This document shows, in pieces, positions 1 to 5,265 of a DNA stretch of 5,351 nt. Position numbers and translations under genes: made by a program. The stretch lies in NCBI GenBank assembly GCA_002428485.1, contig DIWM01000035.1, forward strand, positions 93,406-98,756. The letters run 5' to 3'. This DNA comes from Deltaproteobacteria bacterium UBA6106 (GTDB lineage Bacteria > Desulfobacterota > Syntrophorhabdia > Syntrophorhabdales > Syntrophorhabdaceae). Within the stretch, counting starts at the first letter, position 1, and each line of letters opens with the position of its first letter. The notes under the pieces are model-generated. The model saw only the letters and a list, made by a program, of their open reading frames with translations. It was not told where the DNA came from and did no database searches.

Positions 1-15
1 CCGTTTCCCGCTCCA
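1..15 (+). tRNA. tRNA-Gly, 3' end only (cut by window edge)
   Basis: The first 15 bases read as the end of a tRNA. Positions 1-4 (CCGT) are the end of the T-stem, 5-11 (TTCCCGC) the 3' strand of an acceptor stem, 12 a T discriminator and 13-15 an encoded CCA. TTCCCGC would pair with GCGGGAA, the acceptor strand typical of bacterial tRNA-Gly(GCC), which also has U73. A tRNA-Gly just ahead of a tRNA-Cys is a common bacterial order (glyW-cysT-leuZ in E. coli), which supports the call. The anticodon lies outside the window, so the identity rests on the acceptor end and the neighbour. Confidence 0.72.
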
Positions 16-30
16 ATAAAAGCAGTCGTT

Positions 31-105
31 AGTGAATAGTGAACAGTGAATAGTGACTTCAAAAAGGACGTGGGCTGTTCACTATCGACCGTTCACTATT
101 CACTG
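31..105. repeat. Heptanucleotide array with inverted arms between two tRNAs
   Basis: From position 32 the left arm reads GTGAATA, GTGAACA, GTGAATA, then GTGAC. The right arm (76-105) carries the same units on the opposite strand: GTGAATA, GTGAACG, GTCGATA, GTGAACA. Positions 31-44 are an exact 14-base reverse complement of 91-104. Alternative pairings exist: 36-45 with 76-85, and 44-56 with 93-105, so a transcript could fold in several registers. On the + strand TGA starts at 33, 40, 47 and 54, covering all three frames. The right arm has stops in two minus-strand frames, because its GTCGATA unit has lost its TGA. The array fills most of the 99 bases between the tRNA-Gly and tRNA-Cys genes. 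Confidence 0.9.
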
Positions 106-114
106 TAGTTATAT

Positions 115-188
115 GGCGGCATCGCCAAGTGGTAAGGCAACGGTCTGCAAAACCGTTATCTCCGGTTCAAATCCGGATGCCGCCTCCA
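115..188 (+). tRNA. tRNA-Cys (anticodon GCA), CCA encoded
   Basis: A full cloverleaf can be drawn. The acceptor stem is 115-121 GGCGGCA with 178-184 TGCCGCC. The D-stem is GCC 124-126 with GGC 136-138. The anticodon stem is ACGGT 140-144 with ACCGT 152-156, around the loop CTGCAAA with anticodon GCA at 147-149. The variable loop is 4 bases. The T-stem is TCCGG 161-165 with CCGGA 173-177, around TTCAAAT. The discriminator at 185 is T, the known cysteine identity base, and CCA is encoded at 186-188. No clear promoter lies between the upstream array and the tRNA, so it may be co-transcribed with the tRNA-Gly. It ends 7 bases before the stop codon of the convergent gene at 196, with no obvious T-run terminator. 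Confidence 0.97.
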
Positions 189-195
189 AATAATA

Positions 196-648
196 TCAAT
201 CAAGCACGAGATCCCAGGCGGTGTCGTTGATCCAGAGGCTGAAATATCCTCTGCCGATAAGCCCCTTGGGTTTTACCGAATAGAGGTTGTCTCCCCTTTT
301 TTTCAACTCAAAGTCAACATTTTTCCCGAATATAAAGCGCTGCTTTCCCAGAGGGGAAGGCCCCAGGAATACCATCGGGTTTAACGTGAGGACATCAATA
401 TTGTACTTTCCATAGATAACGAAATATTCCACATCTCTGAGGAGAAAACGGGCGGGGTCGTTCGATTCGATATAGAGAACGCCCTGCACATCAAACACGA
501 TGTTCGGCAGAACCCTTTGGAGCCCTTTGTTTGTCTTAACATACACGCCGGTCTCTTTGGGGTTAATCTTGTCGTCTTTGCCATAGAGCGGCGCATAGAC
601 TATAAGGATACACACGATACAGAGCATGACATAACGAATAATTTTCAT
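196..648 (-). CDS. Small predicted exported protein, function unknown
   Basis: This encodes 150 residues that I do not recognise. The N-terminus looks like a secretion signal: basic residues K2 and R5, a hydrophobic core at about 6-20 (YVMLCIVCILIVYA), then polar residues from about 24, so cleavage near residue 23 is likely. The mature part is about 125 residues and alternates hydrophobic with polar residues and glycines, suggesting a mostly beta-sheet domain. It has no cysteine beyond the two in the signal core, so neither a cluster-binding motif nor an obvious lipobox. The ATG at 648 follows a GAGGGGG ribosome site, which supports the start. It is the last gene of a minus-strand run after iscU and yjbQ, 16 bases behind yjbQ, so co-transcription is likely. 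Nothing in its sequence links it to Fe-S or thiamine metabolism. A periplasmic or envelope protein is inference. Confidence 0.78.
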   Translation of the reverse strand: MKIIRYVMLCIVCILIVYAPLYGKDDKINPKETGVYVKTNKGLQRVLPNIVFDVQGVLYIESNDPARFLLRDVEYFVIYGKYNIDVLTLNPMVFLGPSPLGKQRFIFGKNVDFELKKRGDNLYSVKPKGLIGRGYFSLWINDTAWDLVLD

Positions 649-664
649 TTAATCCCCCTCGGAT

Positions 665-1048
665 TTAGATCAATGTTACTATTACCTTTCGCTCCCGCGG
701 CCCGTCGAATTCCATAAGGAAGATGCCCTGCCACGTCCCCAATGCAGGCTTGCCCTGAATGTGAGGGATGGTGACTGACGACCCGGTAAGGGTCGCCTTT
801 ATGTGGGCATCCGAGTTGCCTTCTCTGTGCCTGTAAGGATGGTTCGCCGGGACAATGCGTTCGAGGGCGTCAATAATATCTCTCATCACGTCCGGGTCGG
901 CATCCTCGTTAATCGTAAGGCCGCAGGTTGTATGCGGCGTATATACATGAAGCAGGCTGCCTTGACTGCCTTCTGTCGCCTTTTCTACGAGGTCGGTGAT
1001 ATTGAGCGCCTCGACCCGCTTGGTTGTCTTCACCCGTATCTCAGCCAT
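665..1048 (-). CDS. yjbQ: YjbQ / UPF0047 family protein (secondary thiamine-phosphate synthase-like)
   Basis: This encodes 127 residues, close to the usual length of this small single-domain family. The conserved blocks are in order: HTTCGLTINE at 39-48, a histidine- and acid-rich segment at about 70-84 (NHPYRHREGNSDAHIKA, with H74, E76, D80 and H82 as likely metal or active-site residues), and GTWQGIFLMEFDGPR at 104-118. E. coli YjbQ has been credited with weak thiamine phosphate synthase activity that can bypass thiE loss, but the physiological role of the family is not settled. The protein should be cytoplasmic, with no signal or membrane segment. The ATG at 1048 lies 7 bases after the iscU stop and has only a weak Shine-Dalgarno (GGGAT), so translation probably benefits from ribosomes leaving iscU. 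The family call is firm; the reaction is not. Confidence 0.93.
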   Translation of the reverse strand: MAEIRVKTTKRVEALNITDLVEKATEGSQGSLLHVYTPHTTCGLTINEDADPDVMRDIIDALERIVPANHPYRHREGNSDAHIKATLTGSSVTIPHIQGKPALGTWQGIFLMEFDGPRERKVIVTLI

Positions 1049-1055
1049 GGAACGG

Positions 1056-1442
1056 TTATCCCTTGCCTTTTTTCCTGAGGTAGTCCTCTATGGCCGCCTT
1101 GACGGAGTCTTCCGCCATGACCGAACAGTGGTGTTTTATCTCCGGAAGACCGCCCAGCGCATCCATAACCTCTTTATTGGTTATCTTTAAGGCCTCTTCG
1201 ATGGTTTTGCCCTTTATCATCTCTGTGGTCATGCTGCTTGAGGCAATGGCAGCGCTGCACCCGAAGGTCTGGAACTTTGCATCCACTATCCTGTTATCTT
1301 TTATTTTAAGAAAGAGCTTTGTCGTGTCCCCGCAGGCAGCGCTCCCGACCTCTGCAATACCGTCGGCATCTTCTATCTCGCCGACATTTCTGGGGTGCAT
1401 GAAGTGGTCCATCACCGTTGCTGTATATGGCCCCTGTGCCAT
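1056..1442 (-). CDS. iscU: Iron-sulfur cluster assembly scaffold IscU/NifU-N type
   Basis: This encodes 128 residues, the normal length of stand-alone IscU. The protein assembles [2Fe-2S] and [4Fe-4S] clusters from sulfur delivered by a cysteine desulfurase and passes them to apoproteins. The ligand set is intact: C37 and D39 in ACGD, C62 in FGCSAAIASS, and H105-C106 in HHCS. The opening YTATVMDHFMHPRNVG is typical of the family. At 99-103 it reads LPEIK where HscA-dependent IscU has LPPVK, so chaperone binding may differ. No NifU C-terminal domain follows. It is first in a minus-strand operon with yjbQ and an exported protein. No iscS/nifS, iscR, iscA or hscAB is in the window, so its desulfurase must be encoded elsewhere. 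The start is supported by a strong AAGGAGG at 1448-1454. A supply role for the Fe-S enzyme pair encoded divergently is attractive but is inference. Confidence 0.95.
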   Translation of the reverse strand: MAQGPYTATVMDHFMHPRNVGEIEDADGIAEVGSAACGDTTKLFLKIKDNRIVDAKFQTFGCSAAIASSSMTTEMIKGKTIEEALKITNKEVMDALGGLPEIKHHCSVMAEDSVKAAIEDYLRKKGKG

Positions 1443-1491
1443 TGTAGCCTCCTTGATGTTCAGAGCGCTGTTTAAGGGCTTCCTGTATCTT

Positions 1492-1500
1492 ACTATATCA
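1492..1500 (-). promoter_or_regulatory. Possible extended -10 promoter for the iscU operon
   Basis: Read on the minus strand, this is TGATATAGT: a TATAGT -10 one base off consensus, preceded by the TGN extension. It lies about 50 bases upstream of the iscU start. Seventeen bases further upstream there is no convincing -35, as expected of an extended -10 promoter. The predicted transcript would have a leader of about 40 bases carrying the AAGGAGG ribosome site. I see no clear IscR-type site. Confidence 0.4.
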
Positions 1501-1558
1501 CAGGGCGACAGATTTTTCTATTGCTGAATAACCGGCAACCTGCAGCAGATTCTTTACC

Positions 1559-1588
1559 TTGACAAATAGAAATCTTGCTTATTATAAT
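1559..1588 (+). promoter_or_regulatory. Full-consensus sigma-70 promoter for the BcrC/BcrB-like operon
   Basis: TTGACA at 1559-1564 and TATAAT at 1583-1588 both match the consensus at six of six bases, separated by 18 bases (one over the optimum). Transcription should begin near 1594-1596, giving a leader of about 25 bases before the ATG at 1621. A promoter this close to consensus is usually strong, so control would need a repressor; a candidate operator overlaps it at 1587-1608. Confidence 0.85.
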
Positions 1589-1608
1589 ATGTGAAATTTT
1601 TCATATAT
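1587..1608. promoter_or_regulatory. Near-perfect 22-base palindrome over -10 and start site, candidate operator
   Basis: The half-sites are ATATGTGAAA (1587-1596) and TTTCATATAT (1599-1608), separated by TT. Nine of ten positions pair, with a single G/T mismatch at 1591/1604. It begins inside the TATAAT and runs past the predicted start of transcription, where a bound dimer would block RNA polymerase. An RNA hairpin role is unlikely, because most of the left arm would not be transcribed. The regulator is unknown and none is encoded in the window. An AT-rich palindrome can arise by chance, hence the moderate confidence. Confidence 0.5.
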
Positions 1609-1611
1609 ATC

Positions 1612-1617
1612 GGAGGG
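1612..1617 (+). promoter_or_regulatory. Ribosome binding site GGAGGG fixing the start at 1621
   Basis: GGAGGG ends 3 bases before the ATG at 1621, somewhat close but strong. An in-frame GTG at 1591 would add ten residues, but it lies between the -10 box and the predicted transcription start, so it should not be in the mRNA, and it has no ribosome site of its own. The ATG at 1621 is therefore preferred. Confidence 0.8.
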
Positions 1618-1620
1618 TTT

Positions 1621-2754
1621 ATGTGGGAAGACCTAAATCTCAAACAGATACTGGAGTATGCCAAGGATCCCTATCCATCCATAAGAAAATGGCTGAAGGA
1701 TAAAGGCAAAAAGGCCGTAGGAAGTACTATTGCAGATGTCCCCGAAGAGGTCATCCATGCCTTTGATTGTTTACCTGTTTCGCTGATCGGAACAGATAAA
1801 CCGCTAAAAAAGGCACCAAGCCGATTACCAGACAACGGCTGTTCCCTTGCGCGAAGCAACCTTGAGCTTGCTTTAAGCTATGAAGGCGATCTTTTCGACG
1901 GTTTTGTCCTCCCTCAGGTTTGCGATACCACCCAGCACCTCTCGGATATCTGGAGGATAAGCTTTCCCAACAAGTATGTCGAGAGCTATCTCGCACCCCG
2001 CCAGGTAGACAGACCGAGCGCCCGTTACTGGGTAAAGGAGGAGATAGAGCGACTCATAGCATCCATGAGCAGCTGGTCAGGCAAATCTATCAACGACACG
2101 GTCCTGAACGATTCCATAGCAATCCACAACGAGAACAAAAAGCTCCTCCAGGAGATATATGAGATAAAAAAGAAAAATCCTGGAACTATCACGAACAAAC
2201 AGTTTTTTTCTATGGTCAAACTCGCCATGCAGGTCGACAAGGCAGAATTCAACAAGACCCTGAAGAACGTTAAGGCAAATCTCAAACCGAGGAAAGGGAA
2301 GAACTATACCGATGTCATCCTCGTCGGCATCACCTGTGATCCGCCCGAGGTGCTTGACCTCTTCGATGAGATCAAGCTCAATATCGTCGGCGATAGTCTT
2401 GTGACCGGTTCGCGGTATCTCCAGGGTATCGTAGCGCAGAACGGCAGCCCCGTTGAAGCCCTCGCAGAAAGACATATGAAGGGCGGCTTCTTCTCGCCGA
2501 TCCACGACAATGTCTATAAACATTTCGAAGAGGTGAAGGCGCTCTATAAAGCAACGAGCGCAAAGGCGATCATATACGTCCACATCGAGTTTTGCGAATC
2601 GCAGGAGTATGACCTCCCTGACCTGAAAAAGATGATCCGGCAGGAAGGCATACCGATGCATGTTTTAGATACCGAATACCAGACTGTGTCTCTTTCCCAC
2701 CTGAGGACAAGACTGCAGGCATTCTTTGAATCCTTAAAAGGGGGCTCCCTATGA
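1621..2754 (+). CDS. Benzoyl-CoA reductase / 2-hydroxyacyl-CoA dehydratase subunit, BcrC/BzdN-like
   Basis: This encodes 377 residues in the HGD-D family, the size of BcrC/BzdN. Such subunits bind a [4Fe-4S] cluster and, with a partner, reduce or dehydrate an acyl-CoA using low-potential electrons from an ATP-driven activator. The cysteines expected to hold the cluster are C74 (DNGCSLARSNLEL), C101 (VLPQVCDTTQHL) and C325 (IEFCESQEYDLP); the others are C50 and C239. The stretch LSDIWRISFPNKYV (107-120) and the block around SIAIHNENKKLL (165-176) resemble BcrC as I remember it. The C-terminus (GIPMHVLDTEYQ...LRTRLQAFFESL) looks more like BzdN/HgdB than Thauera BcrC. There is no signal or membrane segment, so it should be cytosolic. 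The stop overlaps the next start (ATGA), implying coupled 1:1 synthesis. The substrate cannot be read from the sequence: an aromatic acyl-CoA or a 2-hydroxyacyl-CoA are both possible. Confidence 0.9.
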   Translation: MWEDLNLKQILEYAKDPYPSIRKWLKDKGKKAVGSTIADVPEEVIHAFDCLPVSLIGTDKPLKKAPSRLPDNGCSLARSNLELALSYEGDLFDGFVLPQVCDTTQHLSDIWRISFPNKYVESYLAPRQVDRPSARYWVKEEIERLIASMSSWSGKSINDTVLNDSIAIHNENKKLLQEIYEIKKKNPGTITNKQFFSMVKLAMQVDKAEFNKTLKNVKANLKPRKGKNYTDVILVGITCDPPEVLDLFDEIKLNIVGDSLVTGSRYLQGIVAQNGSPVEALAERHMKGGFFSPIHDNVYKHFEEVKALYKATSAKAIIYVHIEFCESQEYDLPDLKKMIRQEGIPMHVLDTEYQTVSLSHLRTRLQAFFESLKGGSL

Positions 2755-3983
2755 GCGAGAAATTAAATTCAAAACAACTGTCAAAGAAGATAACCGACGA
2801 ATACATGGAAGACGCCTTTCGTGCCCATGAGAACGGAAAGCTCATTGGCTACTCAACTGCGATATCGCCGGTCGAGCTTTTTGTTGCCCATGACATCGTT
2901 CCCATCTATCCTGAAAACCATGCCGTCGCAAACCTGACGGCGAAGAAAGGCGCCCAGCTATGCTCCATCACGGAGAACCTGGGCTACACGAGCCACCTTT
3001 GCGCATATGCCAGAAGCGATCTCGCGTACAGGGAGTCAGGGATAACGGTGACAAAAGGCATCCCGGAGCCGGACCTCTTACTCGCATGCAACGCGCAGTG
3101 CTTCACGCTGACGAAATGGTTCCAGGTCCTTGCAAGAAAGGGCAACCTGCCGATGTTTGTGTTCGATACGCCTGAACATATCATGGATAAGAAGGCGCGG
3201 GAAGAGATCGTAAAGTATTGCGTCCTCCAGCTCAAAGAGCTCATCGGCTTCCTTGAAGAGGTCACCAAGAAAAAATTCGACTATGACAGGCTGAAAGAGG
3301 TCATGAAATATTCCGCACAGTCAAGCATCCTTTACAAGAAGTTTCTCGATATGGCACAGTACAAGCCGTCGCCGATCAGCATCTTCGATGCGCTCATCGG
3401 CATGGCCATCGCCGTTTACAGGAGGGGCACACCGGAATGCGTTGAATACTACCAGACACTCTGCGACGAGATTCAGGCAAAGGTCGACCAGGGTATTGGC
3501 GTTCTCCCGAAGGACAAGGAAAAATACCGCCTCTACTGGGAAAATCTGCCTGTCTGGTTCAAGTTTAGCGACCATGCGAAACTTCTTGGTTCGTATGGCG
3601 GGGTTATCCTCACATCCCTTTATGTTCATGCCTGGAGCTTTGATTTTGACCTTGACAAGGACCCCCTTGTTACCCTCGCCGAAAACTACGTATCGGTGTT
3701 TTCTAACTCCACCATAGAGGACAGAGTGGAAATGGCAACGGAACTCTTTAAGAAGTATTCTATGAACGCAATGATCATGTTCATGAACAGAAGCTGCAAG
3801 GCGGTTTCCTTTGCGGTACCGACGCTGAAGGATATCCTCGTCAAGAGGATGGGCATACCGGCCCTTGTCTTCGAGAGCGATATGGGCGACCAGAGGTTCT
3901 ATGCGGAATCGCAGGTAAGGACGAGGATTGAGGCATATTTCGAGACCCTCGACCGACTACAGGCAGACAACCCGGCGGCGTAA
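2751..3983 (+). CDS. Benzoyl-CoA reductase / 2-hydroxyacyl-CoA dehydratase subunit, BcrB/BzdO-like
   Basis: This encodes 410 residues, in the range of the larger partner subunit (BcrB/BzdO/HgdA side). The likely [4Fe-4S] ligands are C84 (SHLCAYARSDL), C117 (LLACNAQCFTLTKWF, with C113 as a near alternative) and C349 (MNRSCKAVSF). Other family blocks are SPVELFVAHDIVPIYPEN at 39-56, KFDYDRLKEVMKYSAQ at 175-190, RRGTPECVEYYQTL at 224-237, EKYRLYWENLPVW at 257-269 and the C-terminal ESDMGDQRFYAESQVRTRIEAYF. Several align with my recollection of BcrB (KWFelL, fRGTadAVEYY, KYRLvvegpPnW). The ATG overlaps the upstream stop by four bases, and GGGGG at 2740-2744 is its ribosome site. With the upstream protein it should form a cytosolic heterodimer. 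No BcrA/BcrD- or HgdC-type ATPase follows; a terminator does, so the activator must come from elsewhere. The exact substrate is unknown. Confidence 0.9.
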   Translation: MSEKLNSKQLSKKITDEYMEDAFRAHENGKLIGYSTAISPVELFVAHDIVPIYPENHAVANLTAKKGAQLCSITENLGYTSHLCAYARSDLAYRESGITVTKGIPEPDLLLACNAQCFTLTKWFQVLARKGNLPMFVFDTPEHIMDKKAREEIVKYCVLQLKELIGFLEEVTKKKFDYDRLKEVMKYSAQSSILYKKFLDMAQYKPSPISIFDALIGMAIAVYRRGTPECVEYYQTLCDEIQAKVDQGIGVLPKDKEKYRLYWENLPVWFKFSDHAKLLGSYGGVILTSLYVHAWSFDFDLDKDPLVTLAENYVSVFSNSTIEDRVEMATELFKKYSMNAMIMFMNRSCKAVSFAVPTLKDILVKRMGIPALVFESDMGDQRFYAESQVRTRIEAYFETLDRLQADNPAA

Positions 3984-4000
3984 CGGAAAAACAGCTCGTG

Positions 4001-4023
4001 GCTCATAGCTGATAGCTCATAGC
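4001..4023 (+). repeat. Heptanucleotide array (GCTSATA type) after the BcrB-like gene
   Basis: The units GCTCATA, GCTGATA, GCTCATA and GC run in tandem, 17 bases after the stop codon at 3983; the preceding GCTCGTG (3994-4000) looks like a decayed unit. TAG starts at 4006, 4013 and 4020 and TGA at 4010, so all three + frames are closed. No inverted arm is seen here. It lies between the stop codon and the terminator, so it should be transcribed as part of the 3' untranslated region. Confidence 0.85.
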
Positions 4024-4035
4024 GTGAAACACAAC

Positions 4036-4063
4036 AAGGCAGGATTAACCGATCCTGCCTTTT
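4036..4063 (+). terminator. Intrinsic terminator of the BcrC/BcrB-like operon
   Basis: A perfect 10-base-pair stem, AAGGCAGGAT (4036-4045) with ATCCTGCCTT (4052-4061), encloses the 6-base loop TAACCG. It is followed by a T-rich tract (TTTT at 4060-4063, then ATCTTT). It lies 52 bases after the stop at 3983. It ends the two-gene unit before anything else could be co-transcribed. Confidence 0.9.
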
Positions 4064-4201
4064 ATCTTTCGGTTGTTACTTCAGATTCTAAACCTGTTAC
4101 CCTGTATACGTATTTAAAGCATCGGCGTCGGGCTTGTTGCTCGAGGCTAACCTCGCAATTAAACCGTTCCTTCAGCAAACCGTCGTGAGGCAATGAACCC
4201 A
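4064..4201. other. Non-coding spacer between convergent genes
   Basis: I see no gene here. A short hairpin (CGAGG 4142-4146, loop CTAA, CCTCG 4151-4155) has no T-run on either side and is not a convincing terminator. The 10-base word GTCGTGAGGC at 4182-4191 recurs at 5157-5166 inside the heptamer array there, so this spacer may hold a decayed array. Confidence 0.5.
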
Positions 4202-4268
4202 GCGAAATGTAAAAAGCAAAAAATGAGATGTTGTCAACTTTTCACATTTCACTTTTCACATTTCACGA
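4202..4268. repeat. Heptanucleotide array (GTGAAAW type) with diverged inverted arm
   Basis: On the + strand 4241-4268 reads TTCACAT, TTCACTT, TTCACAT, TTCACGA; on the minus strand the units are GTGAAAT and GTGAAAA, close to the GTGAAYA units at 32-57. Bases 4202-4226 match the reverse complement of 4242-4266 at 19 of 25 positions, and five of the six differences are transitions, as expected of an old inverted copy. On the minus strand TGA occurs in all three frames (+ positions 4242, 4249, 4256, 4263). The array begins about 5 bases after the end of the permease gene. The fold followed by T-runs on the minus strand could act as a weak terminator. Confidence 0.85.
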
Positions 4269-4273
4269 TTTCT

Positions 4274-5134
4274 TTACGTCTGATATCGTCTTCTCGGATC
4301 GAAGACATCTCGCAGGCCTTCTCCGAGGAGGTTGTAACCCATGACGGTAAAGAAGATGGCGAGACCGGGATAGAGGGAGAGCCACCAGGCGACCTCGATA
4401 TTGTCCTTTGCCTGCGTGAGGATATTGCCCCAGCTCGGCGTCGGCGGTTGTACGCCGATGCCGAGGAAGCTCAACGCCGATTCCGTAAGGATCGCTCCTC
4501 CAATGCCGAGAGTCGCCACGACATAGACAGGGGATATGGCGTTGGGCAGAACGTGCCTGAAGATGATCCGTGATTCAGAAAAGCCTTGCGCCTTTGCGGC
4601 AAGGACAAATTCCTTACCCTTCATGCTGAGGACCTCCGCCCTTATAAGCCGCGAGATGCTCATCCAGTGCGTAAGGCCGATGACGATCATGATGTTCCAG
4701 ATGCTTGGCTCGAGGAGCGCGATAACGGCGAGGATAAGAAAAAACGTGGGGAAGCACATCATAAGGTCGACAAAGCGCATGAAGACCTCATCGATGATCC
4801 CACCGTAATACCCCGACACCACCCCGATAACGATCCCGATGAGGATCGCTATGCCGACAGACACAAACCCCACAAGGAGCGAGATTCTGCTGCCGTAGAC
4901 CACCCGGGAAAAGACGTCTCTGCCGAGGGTGTCGGTGCCGAAGGGGTGGGAAAAGGACGGGCCGGCGAGGATGTTCTTCATGTCTGGCTCCAGGGGGTTA
5001 TGGGGCGATATAACCGGCGCAAAGACGGCGCAGAGGAACATGGGGATCAGTATGATCAATCCGACCAGGGCCAGTTTGTGTTTAATTGTTCGTCTCAGCA
5101 GGTCCATTTGTTTAGCTTGTAGCTCATGGCTCAT
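4274..5134 (-). CDS. ABC transporter inner-membrane permease, OppC/DppC type
   Basis: This encodes 286 residues from the ATG at 5134, or 277 from an in-frame ATG at 5107. It is a full-length permease of the dipeptide/oligopeptide/nickel family. HKLALVGLIIL starts the first membrane helix (about 20-42). The block HPFGTDTLGRDVFSRVVYGSRISL follows at 63-86. Further helices lie near 87-108, 120-142, 146-162, 203-225 and 252-271. The EAA-type loop for the ATPase, with EFVLAAKAQGFSESRIIFRHVLPNA, sits at about 175-199. It ends DVFDPRRR, a typical OppC tail. The first nine residues (MSHELQAKQ) come from a heptamer array and match nothing familial, so 5107 is at least as plausible a start. Neither ATG has a clear ribosome site. 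No OppB, binding protein or ATPase gene is visible; OppB, if adjacent, lies beyond 5351. The substrate cannot be told. Confidence 0.92.
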   Translation of the reverse strand: MSHELQAKQMDLLRRTIKHKLALVGLIILIPMFLCAVFAPVISPHNPLEPDMKNILAGPSFSHPFGTDTLGRDVFSRVVYGSRISLLVGFVSVGIAILIGIVIGVVSGYYGGIIDEVFMRFVDLMMCFPTFFLILAVIALLEPSIWNIMIVIGLTHWMSISRLIRAEVLSMKGKEFVLAAKAQGFSESRIIFRHVLPNAISPVYVVATLGIGGAILTESALSFLGIGVQPPTPSWGNILTQAKDNIEVAWWLSLYPGLAIFFTVMGYNLLGEGLRDVFDPRRRYQT

Positions 5135-5142
5135 AGTATAAA
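5115..5142. repeat. Heptanucleotide array (GCTCATR type) overlapping the permease start
   Basis: The units are GCTTGTA, GCTCATG, GCTCATA and GTATAAA, the same type as at 4001-4023. TAG at 5120 and 5134 and TAA at 5139 cover all three + frames, even though the middle unit has TGG instead of TAG. On the minus strand the array supplies the ATG at 5134 and the codons for SHELQA of the permease. Confidence 0.8.
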
Positions 5143-5144
5143 CC

Positions 5145-5200
5145 CGTAAGGTGTAAGTCGTGAGGCGTAAGGGGTCACGACAGACTTAATGCCTTACATT
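5145..5200. repeat. Heptanucleotide array (CGTAAGG type) with degenerate inverted arm
   Basis: From 5145 the units are CGTAAGG, TGTAAGT, CGTGAGG, CGTAAGG, GGTCACG. Stops TAA (5147, 5154, 5168) and TGA (5161) fall in all three + frames. The minus-strand reading of about 5175-5200 (GTAAGGCATTAAGTC, then GTCGTGA) repeats the order of the left arm with small insertions, so this is again an inverted pair, more decayed than the one near the tRNAs. It abuts the array at 5115-5142. Confidence 0.75.
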
Positions 5201-5203
5201 ATA
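5198..5203 (-). promoter_or_regulatory. Possible -10 box upstream of the permease gene
   Basis: The minus strand reads TATAAT here, about 64 bases ahead of the ATG at 5134. No acceptable -35 lies 16-18 bases upstream (the sequence there is close to TAATAG). It may be fortuitous. It is the only consensus -10 I find upstream of the permease gene. Confidence 0.25.
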
Positions 5204-5265
5204 GCCTGGGTTCACTGTTTCTATTAGGTACTCTACTGACTTAAAAAAATCAAGAAGATTTCTTT

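Noticed and set aside
31..105. CRISPR array
   Set aside because: The repeats are 7 bases long, directly abutting and partly inverted; there are no 25-40 base repeats with unique spacers and no cas genes.
1090..1527. A 145-codon open frame on + opposite iscU
   Set aside because: It lies antisense to a clear IscU with all its ligand residues; the translation shows no family features and no ribosome site.
1591..1620. Ten-codon upstream extension of the BcrC-like gene from GTG 1591
   Set aside because: The GTG lies between the -10 box and the predicted transcript start, and GGAGGG at 1612-1617 serves the ATG at 1621.
2077..2661. A 194-codon open frame on - opposite the BcrC-like gene
   Set aside because: A shadow of the real gene: it has no recognisable motif, and the + strand product has clear family motifs and cysteines.
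4586..5122. A 178-codon open frame on + opposite the permease, very rich in D, E, K, R and H
   Set aside because: The charged low-complexity product is what the complement of a membrane-protein gene yields; the OppC reading is conserved along its whole length.
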